From NCBI RefSeq assembly GCF_900128965.1, contig NZ_FQUL01000007.1, forward strand, positions 1 to 64,000: a DNA stretch of 64,000 nt, read 5' to 3'. Of the stretch, positions 8,792-16,806 are shown piece by piece. The translations under genes were made by a program, and so were the position numbers. Source of the stretch: Ferrithrix thermotolerans DSM 19514. Its GTDB lineage: Bacteria; Actinomycetota; Acidimicrobiia; Acidimicrobiales; Acidimicrobiaceae. The notes under the pieces are model-generated. The model saw only the letters and a program-made list of their open reading frames with translations. It did no database searches and was not told the origin of the DNA. Each line of letters begins with the position of its first letter. The stretch's first letter is position 1.

Positions 8792-10189
8792 CTAAAGATC
8801 CGAGGGGGTAGCGAAAGTGCCCTTTATTGCGGTGGCGGCAGCCACCGCAGGCGACACCAGATGAGTGCGTCCTCCCTTACCTTGGCGACCTTCAAAGTTT
8901 CGGTTAGAGGTCGATGCAGAGCGCTCGCCCGGTCGGAGCTGATCGGGATTCATTCCAAGGCACATCGAACATCCAGGCTCTCGCCACTCGAATCCTGCCG
9001 CACTGAAAATTCTGTCTAAACCCTCTCGCTCTGCCTGTTCTTTTACTTGGCGAGAGCCTGGTACGATGAGCGCCCGAATCGTAGGCGCAACCTTCTTGCC
9101 ATCGACAACCTGAGCCACTGTTCTTAGATCTTCAATCCTTGAGTTTGTGCAAGATCCAATAAATACAGTGTCGACGGCGATGTCCCTTATCTTTGTGTGC
9201 GGAGAAAGATCCATGTAAGACAGGGCTCTTAGAGCGTTGTTTCTCTCGCTTTCATCGTCAAAGGAATCCGGATCGGGAATCTCACCGTCGATGGGAATTA
9301 CCTGGGAGGGGTTGGTACCCCACGAGACGTATGGAGTCAGTGTTGAGGCGTCGACAGTCACCTCTTTGTCAAACACAGCGTCAGCGTCACTTGCGAGCGT
9401 GGACCACCACTGCAGCGCAGCCTCCCAATCACTTCCTTTGGGAGCGTATGGTCTGTTCTCTATGTAAGAGAATGTGGTCTCGTCGGGAGCGATCAAACCA
9501 GCACGGGCTCCAGCCTCGATGGTCATGTTGCATACAGTCATACGTCCCTCCATGGATAACGACCGTATTGCGTCCCCTCGATACTCCACCACATAGCCGA
9601 TTCCACCACCGGTGCCTATCTTGCCTATGATTGCAAGAATAAGATCCTTAGCCGTTACTCCTATGGGAAGTTGATTGATTACATTGATCGCCATTTGCTT
9701 TGGCTTTTTCTGTGGAAGAGTCTGCGTCGCTAGTACGTGTTCGACCTCTGAGGTGCCGATACCGAAAGCCAGTGCGCCAAAAGCTCCATGAGTAGCGGTG
9801 TGGGAGTCGCCGCAGACGATCGTCATACCTGGAAGCGTGAGGCCCTGTTCTGGACCGATTACGTGAACTATTCCCTGGTTGGGAGAGCCCATCGGAAAGA
9901 GCGTAATTCCGAACTCTGCACAGTTTTTGTTAAGTACCTCAAGCTGCTTTGCAGAGATGGGGTCAGAGATGGGTGCAAAGATGTTCTTTGTGGGGACGTT
10001 ATGGTCTGCGGTAGCTACGGTTAGGTCTGGTCTGCGGACACTGCGCCCCGCAAGGCGTAGACCGTCAAAGGCTTGAGGAGATGTGACCTCGTGGAGAAGG
10101 TGAAGATCGATGTACAGTAGGTCCGGCTCCCCGGCGATCGACCTGACTACATGACTGTCCCACACCTTTTGTGCTAATGTTCTCCCCAC
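8792..10189 (-). CDS. leuC: 3-isopropylmalate dehydratase large subunit
   Basis: A 465-residue aconitase-superfamily subunit. It has [11 protein letters not shown] near residue 57, [18 protein letters not shown], and the three cysteines binding the 4Fe-4S cluster in [10 protein letters not shown] and [10 protein letters not shown]. It pairs with LeuD in leucine synthesis and in the citramalate route to isoleucine, using the plus-strand leuB and cimA products nearby. The start is GTG at 10187-10189 with only a weak ribosome site. A TATACT promoter box and an overlapping inverted repeat lie about 45-65 bases upstream. Confidence 0.96.
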   Translation of the reverse strand: MGRTLAQKVWDSHVVRSIAGEPDLLYIDLHLLHEVTSPQAFDGLRLAGRSVRRPDLTVATADHNVPTKNIFAPISDPISAKQLEVLNKNCAEFGITLFPMGSPNQGIVHVIGPEQGLTLPGMTIVCGDSHTATHGAFGALAFGIGTSEVEHVLATQTLPQKKPKQMAINVINQLPIGVTAKDLILAIIGKIGTGGGIGYVVEYRGDAIRSLSMEGRMTVCNMTIEAGARAGLIAPDETTFSYIENRPYAPKGSDWEAALQWWSTLASDADAVFDKEVTVDASTLTPYVSWGTNPSQVIPIDGEIPDPDSFDDESERNNALRALSYMDLSPHTKIRDIAVDTVFIGSCTNSRIEDLRTVAQVVDGKKVAPTIRALIVPGSRQVKEQAEREGLDRIFSAAGFEWREPGCSMCLGMNPDQLRPGERSASTSNRNFEGRQGKGGRTHLVSPAVAAATAIKGTFATPSDL

Positions 10190-10234
10190 CTATCTGACCT
10201 GCTCTTTCCCTGTAGGACCGATCGGACCTCGTCG

Positions 10235-10252
10235 CTTTGGAACCAAAGTATA
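10235..10252 (-). promoter_or_regulatory. Candidate leuCD promoter -10 with overlapping operator
   Basis: On the minus strand TATACT (10252-10247) is a good -10 box for leuCD. The inverted repeat CTTTGG-2-CCAAAG (10235-10248) overlaps its downstream edge, where a repressor would block initiation. No clear -35 box or known regulator family is recognised. Confidence 0.4.
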
Positions 10253-10391
10253 GTCGGTAAGCCCTTGTGGGCGTGGCAAGTGGGTTTCTTCGATGTTGCT
10301 GTGGGCGGCAGTACCAAGATTGTTGACCCCTAGCTCGGCACAGCTCCCCAGCTAAGTTCTTGCTAGGCGATATAGAGCCCGGGGATTCGAC

Positions 10392-10862
10392 TCACTCGCC
10401 TATCTTTACGACCTCTACCCGAAGAACGCCGCCAGGAGCCTCGTACTCGACCCAGTCTCCAGGTGCTGCGCCGTTTAGGGCTTGTCCTAGGGGAGAGGTA
10501 GGCGATATTACGTCGATCCCCTCCATCTTCTCCTCGATAGATCCAAAGAAGAAGCGGTATGTCTCGTCTTCGTCCTCGTAGCGGATACTTACGACCACTC
10601 CAGGGGTGACCTTTGTTGTTTCACTTGGGTCACTATCGACGATGGTTGCATTGGCCAGGAGGGCTTGGATCTGTCTTATGCGCGCCTCCATCTTGCCCTG
10701 CGTGTCTTTGGCTGCGTGGTAGTCTCCGTTTTCTTTCAGATCTCCAAGCGCTCGTGCCGCCTCGATGACGTTTGCGATCTCAATACGTCCACGGGTGGTT
10801 AGATCCTCTAGCTCTCTTTGGAGCCGTTCGTAGGCTTGTCGCGTAAGTACCGTCTCGCTCAT
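10392..10862 (-). CDS. greA: Transcription elongation factor GreA
   Basis: A 156-residue protein with an N-terminal coiled coil containing the GreA signature ARALGDLKENGDYHAAKDTQGKM in part, including the acidic tip that reaches the RNA polymerase active site. The C-terminal FKBP-like domain ends ISPTSPLGQALNGAAPGDWVEYEAPGG in part. GreA stimulates cleavage of backtracked transcripts. ATG 10860-10862 is preferred; an in-frame TTG four codons earlier adds nothing typical of the family. It lies alone between leuCD and the divergent leuB leader. Confidence 0.95.
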   Translation of the reverse strand: MSETVLTRQAYERLQRELEDLTTRGRIEIANVIEAARALGDLKENGDYHAAKDTQGKMEARIRQIQALLANATIVDSDPSETTKVTPGVVVSIRYEDEDETYRFFFGSIEEKMEGIDVISPTSPLGQALNGAAPGDWVEYEAPGGVLRVEVVKIGE

Positions 10863-11051
10863 GGTTCTTCTCAAACTCCCGTGCTAATCGTTGTATGGGT
10901 ATTTTTAGGGCTGATGCCCTCAGAGCACAACCATTAACTTTACAGGCTTGATCGAGATACTAGGAAGATAATTTCATTACCCACTGTCTCACCTCCAAAA
11001 TTCGGAGATAAGAGCAGACTTTAGGGGTGCATGCACTAAGGTGTGTAATCT

Positions 11052-11099
11052 ATGAACCAGGTAAGAGTTCTAGCTGTTTTCGTAGTAGAGATTATCTGA
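11052..11099 (+). CDS. Branched-chain amino acid leader peptide (attenuator)
   Basis: A 15-codon ORF encodes MNQVRVLAVFVVEII then TGA. Eight of fifteen residues are Val, Leu or Ile, including VV and II pairs near the end. AAGGTG lies about eight bases upstream of ATG 11052. It is followed at once by a hairpin (11101-11122) and then by an intrinsic terminator (11124-11151) before leuB. This is the classic arrangement of ribosome-mediated attenuation in ilv and leu operons: stalling at branched-chain codons would favour read-through. The mechanism is inferred; the ORF and terminator are seen directly. Confidence 0.8.
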   Translation: MNQVRVLAVFVVEII

Positions 11100-11100
11100 A

Positions 11101-11122
11101 CGCTCATACATATGTGTGAGCG
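11101..11122 (+). promoter_or_regulatory. Attenuator leader hairpin
   Basis: CGCTCATACA pairs with TGTGTGAGCG (one wobble or mismatch), starting two bases after the leader peptide stop. It could be the pause hairpin or part of an antiterminator. I could not identify the alternative pairing that disrupts the terminator. Confidence 0.5.
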
Positions 11123-11123
11123 A

Positions 11124-11151
11124 GACCGGCCACATTGTGGGCGGTCTTTTT
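11124..11151 (+). terminator. Attenuator terminator before leuB-ilvE-cimA
   Basis: GACCG (11124-11128) and CCAC pair with GTGG and CGGTC (11142-11146) around an ATT loop, with one internal G-G mismatch. TTTTTAG follows. No plus-strand gene other than the leader peptide precedes it, so it is best read as the attenuator. Confidence 0.8.
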
Positions 11152-11203
11152 AGTTTTACTACTAATAGTTGTTCGTAGTAGGATGAGCGATCGGGGAGGG
11201 AAC

Positions 11204-12217
11204 TTGGCGCATTCGATAGCGGTTATTGGTGGAGATGGGATCGGGCCTGAAGTGGTTGCAGAGGCACTCAAGGTTGTCTCAGCGACTGGTGTTGACATTA
11301 CCACAAAAGAGTTTGACCTCGGAGCCCGGCACTATTTGGAGACCGGCGAGGTCTTGAACGACTCGACTCTAGAGGAGTTGCGCTCTTTCGATGCGATACT
11401 TCTTGGTGCTATTGGCCCAGCGATCGGGTCAACGGACGTGCCTCCCGGACTACTAGAGCGAGGTCTACTTCTAAAGCTTCGCTTTGCGCTTGATCTCTAT
11501 ATAAATCAACGCCCTTTCATATCACCGGATCCGGACTCTGGATTCCAGGGTCTACCTATTGACATGGTGGTGGTGAGAGAAAATACTGAGGGAACCTATG
11601 CCGGTGAGGGTGGGTTCCTACGACGAGGTACCCCTTATGAGGTGGCGACTCAAGGCTCGGTGAACACACGTTTTGGGGTGGAGCGAACCGTAATATATGC
11701 CTTTCGCCTTGCGAGCCAGCGACCTCGAAAACACCTCACGTTAGTCCATAAGACGAACGTCCTTACCTACTCAGGAGACCTGTGGCAACGAACCTTCGAC
11801 GAGGTTGCAAAAGAGTTTCCTGATGTGAATGTATCCTACAGTCACGTCGATGCAGCCTGCATCTACTTGGTAGAGGCTCCACAGCGTTATGACGTAGTTG
11901 TAACAGATAACCTCTTTGGAGATATCTTGACAGATCTTGCAGGAGCGGTCTCGGGAGGTATCGGTCTTGCAGCCTCTGGGAATCTAAATCCCGAGAGAAC
12001 CTCTCCGTCTTTGTTTGAGCCAGTACACGGAGCGGCACACGATATTGTAGGTTCTGGCAAGGCGAATCCTACGGCTGCAATTCGCTCAGCAGCGATGATG
12101 CTTGATTTTCTTGGGGAGAAAGAGGCAGCTTCGAGAGTCTTTAAAGCTCTTGAGAGCAGCCCCAAGACGAATCTTAGGACCGAAGAGATCGGTTCCTTTT
12201 ATGCGGAAAGGATATGA
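11204..12217 (+). CDS. leuB: 3-isopropylmalate dehydrogenase
   Basis: Isocitrate/isopropylmalate dehydrogenase family: [13 protein letters not shown] at the N-terminus, [48 protein letters not shown], and [28 protein letters not shown]. It oxidatively decarboxylates 3-isopropylmalate, and 3-methylmalate in the citramalate route. TTG 11204 follows GGGGAGGG (11193-11200) and gives 337 residues, close to the family norm. ATG 11183 in the same frame has no spaced ribosome site and would add MSDRGGN. First structural gene after the attenuator; ilvE begins 3 bases after its stop. Confidence 0.92.
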   Translation: MAHSIAVIGGDGIGPEVVAEALKVVSATGVDITTKEFDLGARHYLETGEVLNDSTLEELRSFDAILLGAIGPAIGSTDVPPGLLERGLLLKLRFALDLYINQRPFISPDPDSGFQGLPIDMVVVRENTEGTYAGEGGFLRRGTPYEVATQGSVNTRFGVERTVIYAFRLASQRPRKHLTLVHKTNVLTYSGDLWQRTFDEVAKEFPDVNVSYSHVDAACIYLVEAPQRYDVVVTDNLFGDILTDLAGAVSGGIGLAASGNLNPERTSPSLFEPVHGAAHDIVGSGKANPTAAIRSAAMMLDFLGEKEAASRVFKALESSPKTNLRTEEIGSFYAERI

Positions 12218-12220
12218 GAT

Positions 12221-13144
12221 ATGCCCATAACTGAAAGCTCCAAGATCTGGATGGACGGTTCCTTAGTCGATTGGAAGGATGCGAACGTCCACGTGCTCTC
12301 TCATGGACTTCATTACGGTTCAGGTGTGTTTGAGGGTATACGTGCATACTCGACCGATCAGGGACCGGCGGTGTTTCGACTCCAAGATCACGTCGATAGA
12401 TTTTTCAACTCTGCAAAGATGCTGTTGATGGAGATTCCATTTACCAATAAAACAATCTTCGATGCAATCAAAGAGACGGTGCATGTAAATGGTCTTGACT
12501 CTTGTTACATTCGCCCTATTGCCTTTTTAGGGTATGGGGAGATGGGACTCAACCCCCTTATGTGCAAAACCTCAGTCTCGATAGCGGTATGGCCCTGGGG
12601 AACCTATCTAGGAGAAGATGGGTTGCAAAATGGAATCAGGACCAAGGTGTCCTCGTGGCAACGTCACGATCCCAACTCCGTGCCACCTGCGGTGAAGTGC
12701 ACCGGTATGTACGTTAACTCATCACTTGCAAAGGTTGAGGCCATAAAGAGTGGGTATGACGAGTGTATTCTCCTGAATCCCCAAGGCGAGGTTGCAGAGT
12801 GCACCGGTGAAAATATATTCGTTATCAAAAACAACGCACTTATCACGCCTCCTATATCGTCAGGTGCTTTAGATGGAATAACGCGGGACTCCATCATGAG
12901 GGTTGCCTCGGACATGGGATACCAAGTCAAAGAACAGACTCTGCTTAGATCGGATCTCTACATAGCAGATGAGGCCTTTTTAACCGGGACTGCGGCCGAG
13001 GTTGTGCCGATAGCCTCCGTCGACGACAGAGAGATAGGGAGTGGAAAGCCGGGAGAGATGACGAAGAGGCTTCAAAACGCCTTCTTTTCTATCGTCCGAG
13101 GCGAAAACGGAAAATATAAAGACTGGTTAGAGTATGTCGTCTGA
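12221..13144 (+). CDS. ilvE: Branched-chain amino acid aminotransferase
   Basis: A 307-residue fold-type IV PLP enzyme of the short IlvE type. It shows LSHGLHYGSGVFEGIRAY, the PLP lysine in PPAVKCTGMYVNSSLAK, GYDECILLNPQGEVAECTGEN in part, and FLTGTAAEVVPIASVD. It performs the last step of leucine, isoleucine and valine synthesis. It sits between leuB and cimA and overlaps cimA by 11 bases, which indicates one translation-coupled operon. Confidence 0.95.
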   Translation: MPITESSKIWMDGSLVDWKDANVHVLSHGLHYGSGVFEGIRAYSTDQGPAVFRLQDHVDRFFNSAKMLLMEIPFTNKTIFDAIKETVHVNGLDSCYIRPIAFLGYGEMGLNPLMCKTSVSIAVWPWGTYLGEDGLQNGIRTKVSSWQRHDPNSVPPAVKCTGMYVNSSLAKVEAIKSGYDECILLNPQGEVAECTGENIFVIKNNALITPPISSGALDGITRDSIMRVASDMGYQVKEQTLLRSDLYIADEAFLTGTAAEVVPIASVDDREIGSGKPGEMTKRLQNAFFSIVRGENGKYKDWLEYVV

Positions 13145-14738
13145 ACACGTAGCGGGACTCCCTTCCTCCGTAGATGTTTACGACACCACGCTTCGGGATG
13201 GTGCGCAGCAGGAGGGCATCTCACTTACAGTTGAAGACAAGCTGAGAGTAGCCCGTCAGCTGGACGCCTTGGGAGTCCGTTATATCGAAGGTGGTTGGCC
13301 AGGTGCTAACCCCAAAGACGCTGAGTTCTTTAGGCGTGCTCCGGAGGAGCTGAATCTGGAGCACGCAACCTTGGTAGCCTTTGGCTCCACGAGAAGGGCA
13401 GGGGTTAAGGCTGAGTCAGACGCCACTTTGAGATCCCTGCTCGAAGCCTCTACCAAAGCAGTCTGTCTGGTAGCCAAGGCCTGGGACTACCACGTAACTG
13501 ACGCCCTAAGAACCTCATTAGGTGAGGGTATTAAGATGGCCTTTGACTCCGTCGACTTTCTTGTCAAACAAGGACTTGAGGTGTTCTTCGACGCAGAACA
13601 CTTCTTCGACGGATACAAGCGGAACCCAAGCTACTCCTTGTCGATACTCGATGCGGCTGAGCAGGCAGGTGCAAGAACTCTGGTGCTATGTGACACCAAC
13701 GGAGGAGCCCTTCCCTTTGAGGTGGAGGAGATAGTTGCAAGAGTCAGCGAAGTGAGTGCCGCACAGATCGGAGTGCACTTCCATAACGACTCGGGGTGCG
13801 CTGTAGCCAACTCTTTATCTGCGGTTAGAGCAGGCGCCACCCACGTGCAAGGATGTATAAATGGATACGGTGAGAGAACCGGAAATGCAAATCTGTCGAC
13901 CGTGGTTCCAGATCTCACCCTAAAGATGGGTATTGAGACGGTACCCAGGGAACGGATTCAGCTGATAACCTCCCTATCTCGACACGTCGCGGAGATAGTC
14001 AACCTCCCGCTCTCCCCACAGTCACCCTACGTCGGAGCTTCGGCCTTTACTCATAAGGCGGGTTTGCATGTCAGTGCAATCGCCAGGCGGCCAGACGCCT
14101 ACGAGCACATTGATCCTGAAACGGTGGGAAACGGTACTCGATTTGTCGTATCGGAGATGGCTGGACGTCAAAGCCTCTTACTCAAAGCTAACGAACTCGG
14201 TGTTGAGATCAGAGACGAAGCTCTCTCGCAGGTACTGGAAAGACTAAAGGAACTCGAGCACAAGGGTTATCACTTTGAGGTCGCAGACGGATCTTTGGAG
14301 TTGCTCCTTCGACTTAGTGAAGGATGGACCCAGGACTTCTTTTCACTTGAGTCTTTCAAAGTGCTTACGGAATATAAAGAAAAGGGTGAGTCGGTTACAG
14401 AAGCTACCGTCAAAGTTGTGGTGAACGGTGAGAGAGTCATTGAGACTGCCGAGGGTAACGGACCGGTGTCAGCCTTGGACGCTGCCCTCCGAAAGGCTCT
14501 TCGACCCTACTTTGAAGCCCTTAGCCAGATGCATCTAACAGACTTTAAAGTCAGAGTCCTCGACTCTGACAAGGCTACGGATGCGACCGTTAGGGTATTG
14601 ATCGACTCTTCCAACGGAGATGACACCTGGTCTACGATTGGAGTGTCCTCAAATGTTATTGAGGCCTCTTGGCACGCCTTGGTGGACTCGATCGTAGTGG
14701 GTCTTATTAGAGCCGCTGCCTCAAGTGTTTATCTGTAG
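13134..14738 (+). CDS. cimA: (R)-citramalate synthase
   Basis: A 534-residue member of the LeuA/HMGL-like family. The TIM barrel begins VDVYDTTLRDGAQQEGISLT, with YIEGGWPGANPKD, HFHNDSGCAVANSL and GCINGYGERTGNANL, and the C-terminal regulatory domain spans roughly residues 400-534. The EGGWPG segment and overall length fit the pyruvate-using citramalate synthases rather than 2-isopropylmalate synthase. It condenses pyruvate and acetyl-CoA to citramalate; LeuCD and LeuB then lead to 2-oxobutyrate for isoleucine. The C-terminal domain probably gives isoleucine feedback (inference). Confidence 0.9.
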   Translation: MSSEHVAGLPSSVDVYDTTLRDGAQQEGISLTVEDKLRVARQLDALGVRYIEGGWPGANPKDAEFFRRAPEELNLEHATLVAFGSTRRAGVKAESDATLRSLLEASTKAVCLVAKAWDYHVTDALRTSLGEGIKMAFDSVDFLVKQGLEVFFDAEHFFDGYKRNPSYSLSILDAAEQAGARTLVLCDTNGGALPFEVEEIVARVSEVSAAQIGVHFHNDSGCAVANSLSAVRAGATHVQGCINGYGERTGNANLSTVVPDLTLKMGIETVPRERIQLITSLSRHVAEIVNLPLSPQSPYVGASAFTHKAGLHVSAIARRPDAYEHIDPETVGNGTRFVVSEMAGRQSLLLKANELGVEIRDEALSQVLERLKELEHKGYHFEVADGSLELLLRLSEGWTQDFFSLESFKVLTEYKEKGESVTEATVKVVVNGERVIETAEGNGPVSALDAALRKALRPYFEALSQMHLTDFKVRVLDSDKATDATVRVLIDSSNGDDTWSTIGVSSNVIEASWHALVDSIVVGLIRAAASSVYL

Positions 14739-14798
14739 TATCGTTGTGAAGAGACAGTGGCTGTGAACATGAAGTGGTTCAGTTAGATCGGAGATGTA

Positions 14799-15317
14799 AT
14801 GACTCAGCCGGACTTCGTTCCAATCTCGATATCTGTTGCAAAGTTCTACAGAGAGGCGGTACCGCTACCGGAGATTGCTCGACCAGCTGAGCCGAAAGGT
14901 CGGCGCAGAGCTGTCGGTAGGTTGAAGGGTTCTCCCGGACCTGACCAGGGGTATGTTCTTCGGTTGATCGAGGATGTAATCGACAAGGTCGTTATCGGTC
15001 AACGAGAGTCGCTTTCAAATGTGAAGACAGCCCTCCAACTCGTGGCATCTAAGCGAGCTTCTCTGTTTGGGCGTGCACCTATGAAGAGCGATGTCGATTT
15101 TGCTGTGGAGCTTTTACGACTCTCGGAAGTCGCCGACGACACTTTTGTGGAAGTACGTAGAGTTCTTCTATCCGGTGTGGCTCACGACTACATTGCCCAG
15201 AGAACTCTGTCGGACCTGTTCCCAGATGAACTTTTGAAGCTTTCCTTAGCCGAGCTGAAGGAACATGCCGAGATCTGGGACGAGTGGATGGACGATCAAG
15301 CTCCTCTATCCGCCTAG
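14799..15317 (+). CDS. Conserved hypothetical protein
   Basis: A 172-residue soluble protein I cannot assign. It begins MTQPDFVPISISVAKFYREA, has a basic proline-rich linker (PAEPKGRRRAVGRLKG) and then a largely helical, acidic C-terminal half. It has no signal peptide, membrane helix or cysteine motif. GGAG lies at good spacing before ATG 14799. It follows cimA by 60 bases and converges on the ndh gene with a 12-base overlap. It looks like a lineage-conserved protein; no function is proposed. Confidence 0.65.
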   Translation: MTQPDFVPISISVAKFYREAVPLPEIARPAEPKGRRRAVGRLKGSPGPDQGYVLRLIEDVIDKVVIGQRESLSNVKTALQLVASKRASLFGRAPMKSDVDFAVELLRLSEVADDTFVEVRRVLLSGVAHDYIAQRTLSDLFPDELLKLSLAELKEHAEIWDEWMDDQAPLSA

Positions 15318-16598
15318 TATCACCCTTGGTCCCTTACCCCAGGAGACGTAGTGCCATAACCAGTTGATAAGAACAGAGAGCTTGTTTCTTACGCCAAGTA
15401 GGGTGATGAGGTGAAGTACTAGCCAGGCCATCCAGGCGAGCCAGCCTGTTAGATCTATCCCTCCTTTTAGCTGAGCAACTGCAGCTCGTCGACCTATCGT
15501 CGCCATAATGCCCCGGTCTTTGTAAGAAAACGCGCTTGTTGGTAAGTCTTGAGCCAGGTTAATAATCTGTAAGCCAGCGTGCCTGCCTTCTTGAAGTGCC
15601 GGCTGAGCTAGCTGCGGAACCAGCTCGTCTCCAGATGTGGCAGCCGCTATGTCGCCTACAGCAAAGATGTTTTCGTGGTCGGCGACCCTGAGGTCTGGGT
15701 TGACCACGATGCGCCCTCCTCGTCCTTGGGGCAGTCCCAGGGTGGATGCAAGCGGTGGAGCTCCCACTCCTGCTGCCCAGATCAAGATCCCATAGGGAAT
15801 CTCCACTCCGCCCTTTAGATGGACCGTATCTGGGGTGATCTCGTCGACTGTGCTCCCCAGCATCACCTCCACCTTCCTACGCCTGAGCTCTTCCAAGGCA
15901 TACTCCGAGAGCGCCTCGTCGAACACCTCTAAGACCTTGGAGCGTTGTTCCACAAGGATTACCCTAACCAAGGATCGGGGAATTGAGGTGTAGTCGGTTC
16001 GAAGAGCTCGATCGCACAGCTCAGCGGAGGCTCCCGCCATCTCAACACCTGTAGCACCGCCTCCTACGACTACGAAGGTGAGACAACCATCAGAGATGCC
16101 GTGAGCAGCAGCCTTTTCGAACTGATGGAAAATGCGGTTCCTTACTTCTATAGCGTCGTCAAGGGTGTATATAGCGTGCGAGTACTCAGCGGCTCCCTTT
16201 ATGCCGAAGTAGTTCGATGTAGCACCAAATGCTAAGATGAGATAGTCGTACCCAATTCGTGAGCCGTCTTCGAGCTCGATTAGGTTTGACTCTGGAGTGA
16301 TCTTTACCAGTTCGCCCTGGCGGAACCTTACCTTTGGATACTTTCTTAGCAGTGTCCTGATCGGGAATGAAACGTCGCCCGGGTTCAGACCTGCAGTGGC
16401 TACCTGGTAGAGCAGGGGTTGGAAGGTTGCGAAGTTGTGCCGGTCTATAAGAAGGACATCAAAGTTCTTATCGTGAAGAGTCTCGATCGCTGACAATCCA
16501 GCGAACCCGGCACCTACTATGACTACCTTTTTTCTGTCTGTATTGAGTTCTTCCAAGCCCCTAGTGTCATCTTTGGTCCTGAACAAAGGCCAGTTCAT
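15306..16598 (-). CDS. ndh: Type II NADH dehydrogenase (NDH-2)
   Basis: A 430-residue flavoprotein with an FAD-binding VVIVGAGFAGLSAIETL motif near residue 25, an NAD-binding FVVVGGGATGVEMAGAS motif near 178, and VFAVGDIA in the FAD contact region. The C-terminal segment GWLAWMAWLVLHLITLLG anchors it to the membrane. It passes electrons from NADH to quinone without pumping protons. AGAGGAA is well placed before ATG 16596-16598. It is transcribed alone on the minus strand. Confidence 0.92.
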   Translation of the reverse strand: MNWPLFRTKDDTRGLEELNTDRKKVVIVGAGFAGLSAIETLHDKNFDVLLIDRHNFATFQPLLYQVATAGLNPGDVSFPIRTLLRKYPKVRFRQGELVKITPESNLIELEDGSRIGYDYLILAFGATSNYFGIKGAAEYSHAIYTLDDAIEVRNRIFHQFEKAAAHGISDGCLTFVVVGGGATGVEMAGASAELCDRALRTDYTSIPRSLVRVILVEQRSKVLEVFDEALSEYALEELRRRKVEVMLGSTVDEITPDTVHLKGGVEIPYGILIWAAGVGAPPLASTLGLPQGRGGRIVVNPDLRVADHENIFAVGDIAAATSGDELVPQLAQPALQEGRHAGLQIINLAQDLPTSAFSYKDRGIMATIGRRAAVAQLKGGIDLTGWLAWMAWLVLHLITLLGVRNKLSVLINWLWHYVSWGKGPRVILGG

Positions 16599-16731
16599 CG
16601 TCTATTCCTCTTCTTGCTCTAAAGAGCGGACGTTGCTAGCGTCATAATATAACCAAAAGGTGGTAGCAGACGGTTATAGCTGTGACGAAATTGTAAATTA
16701 CCTAAAGCCATCACCGATCGCAGATAGATGC

Positions 16732-16767
16732 AGAAAAGGCGGTTCTAGTTCTAGAACCGCCTTTTCT
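16732..16767. terminator. Strong bidirectional terminator
   Basis: Perfect 17-base arms AGAAAAGGCGGTTCTAG and CTAGAACCGCCTTTTCT are separated by TT. A-rich and T-rich ends give U-tracts in both directions. It lies 40 bases after the stop of the minus-strand cytochrome b gene and upstream of ndh, insulating the two. Confidence 0.88.
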
Positions 16768-16806
16768 TGGTATTTGTGGTCGAGTACTTAAAGGAGGCTT
16801 TATGTC

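Noticed and set aside
9193-9630. 145-codon plus-strand frame across leuC
   Set aside because: It is antisense to leuC, has no initiation signal and is rich in Arg and Ser, as expected for a shadow.
11135-11203. N-terminal extension of leuB starting inside the terminator
   Set aside because: The frame opens within the attenuator stem; translation from there would cross the U-tract and no ribosome site exists.
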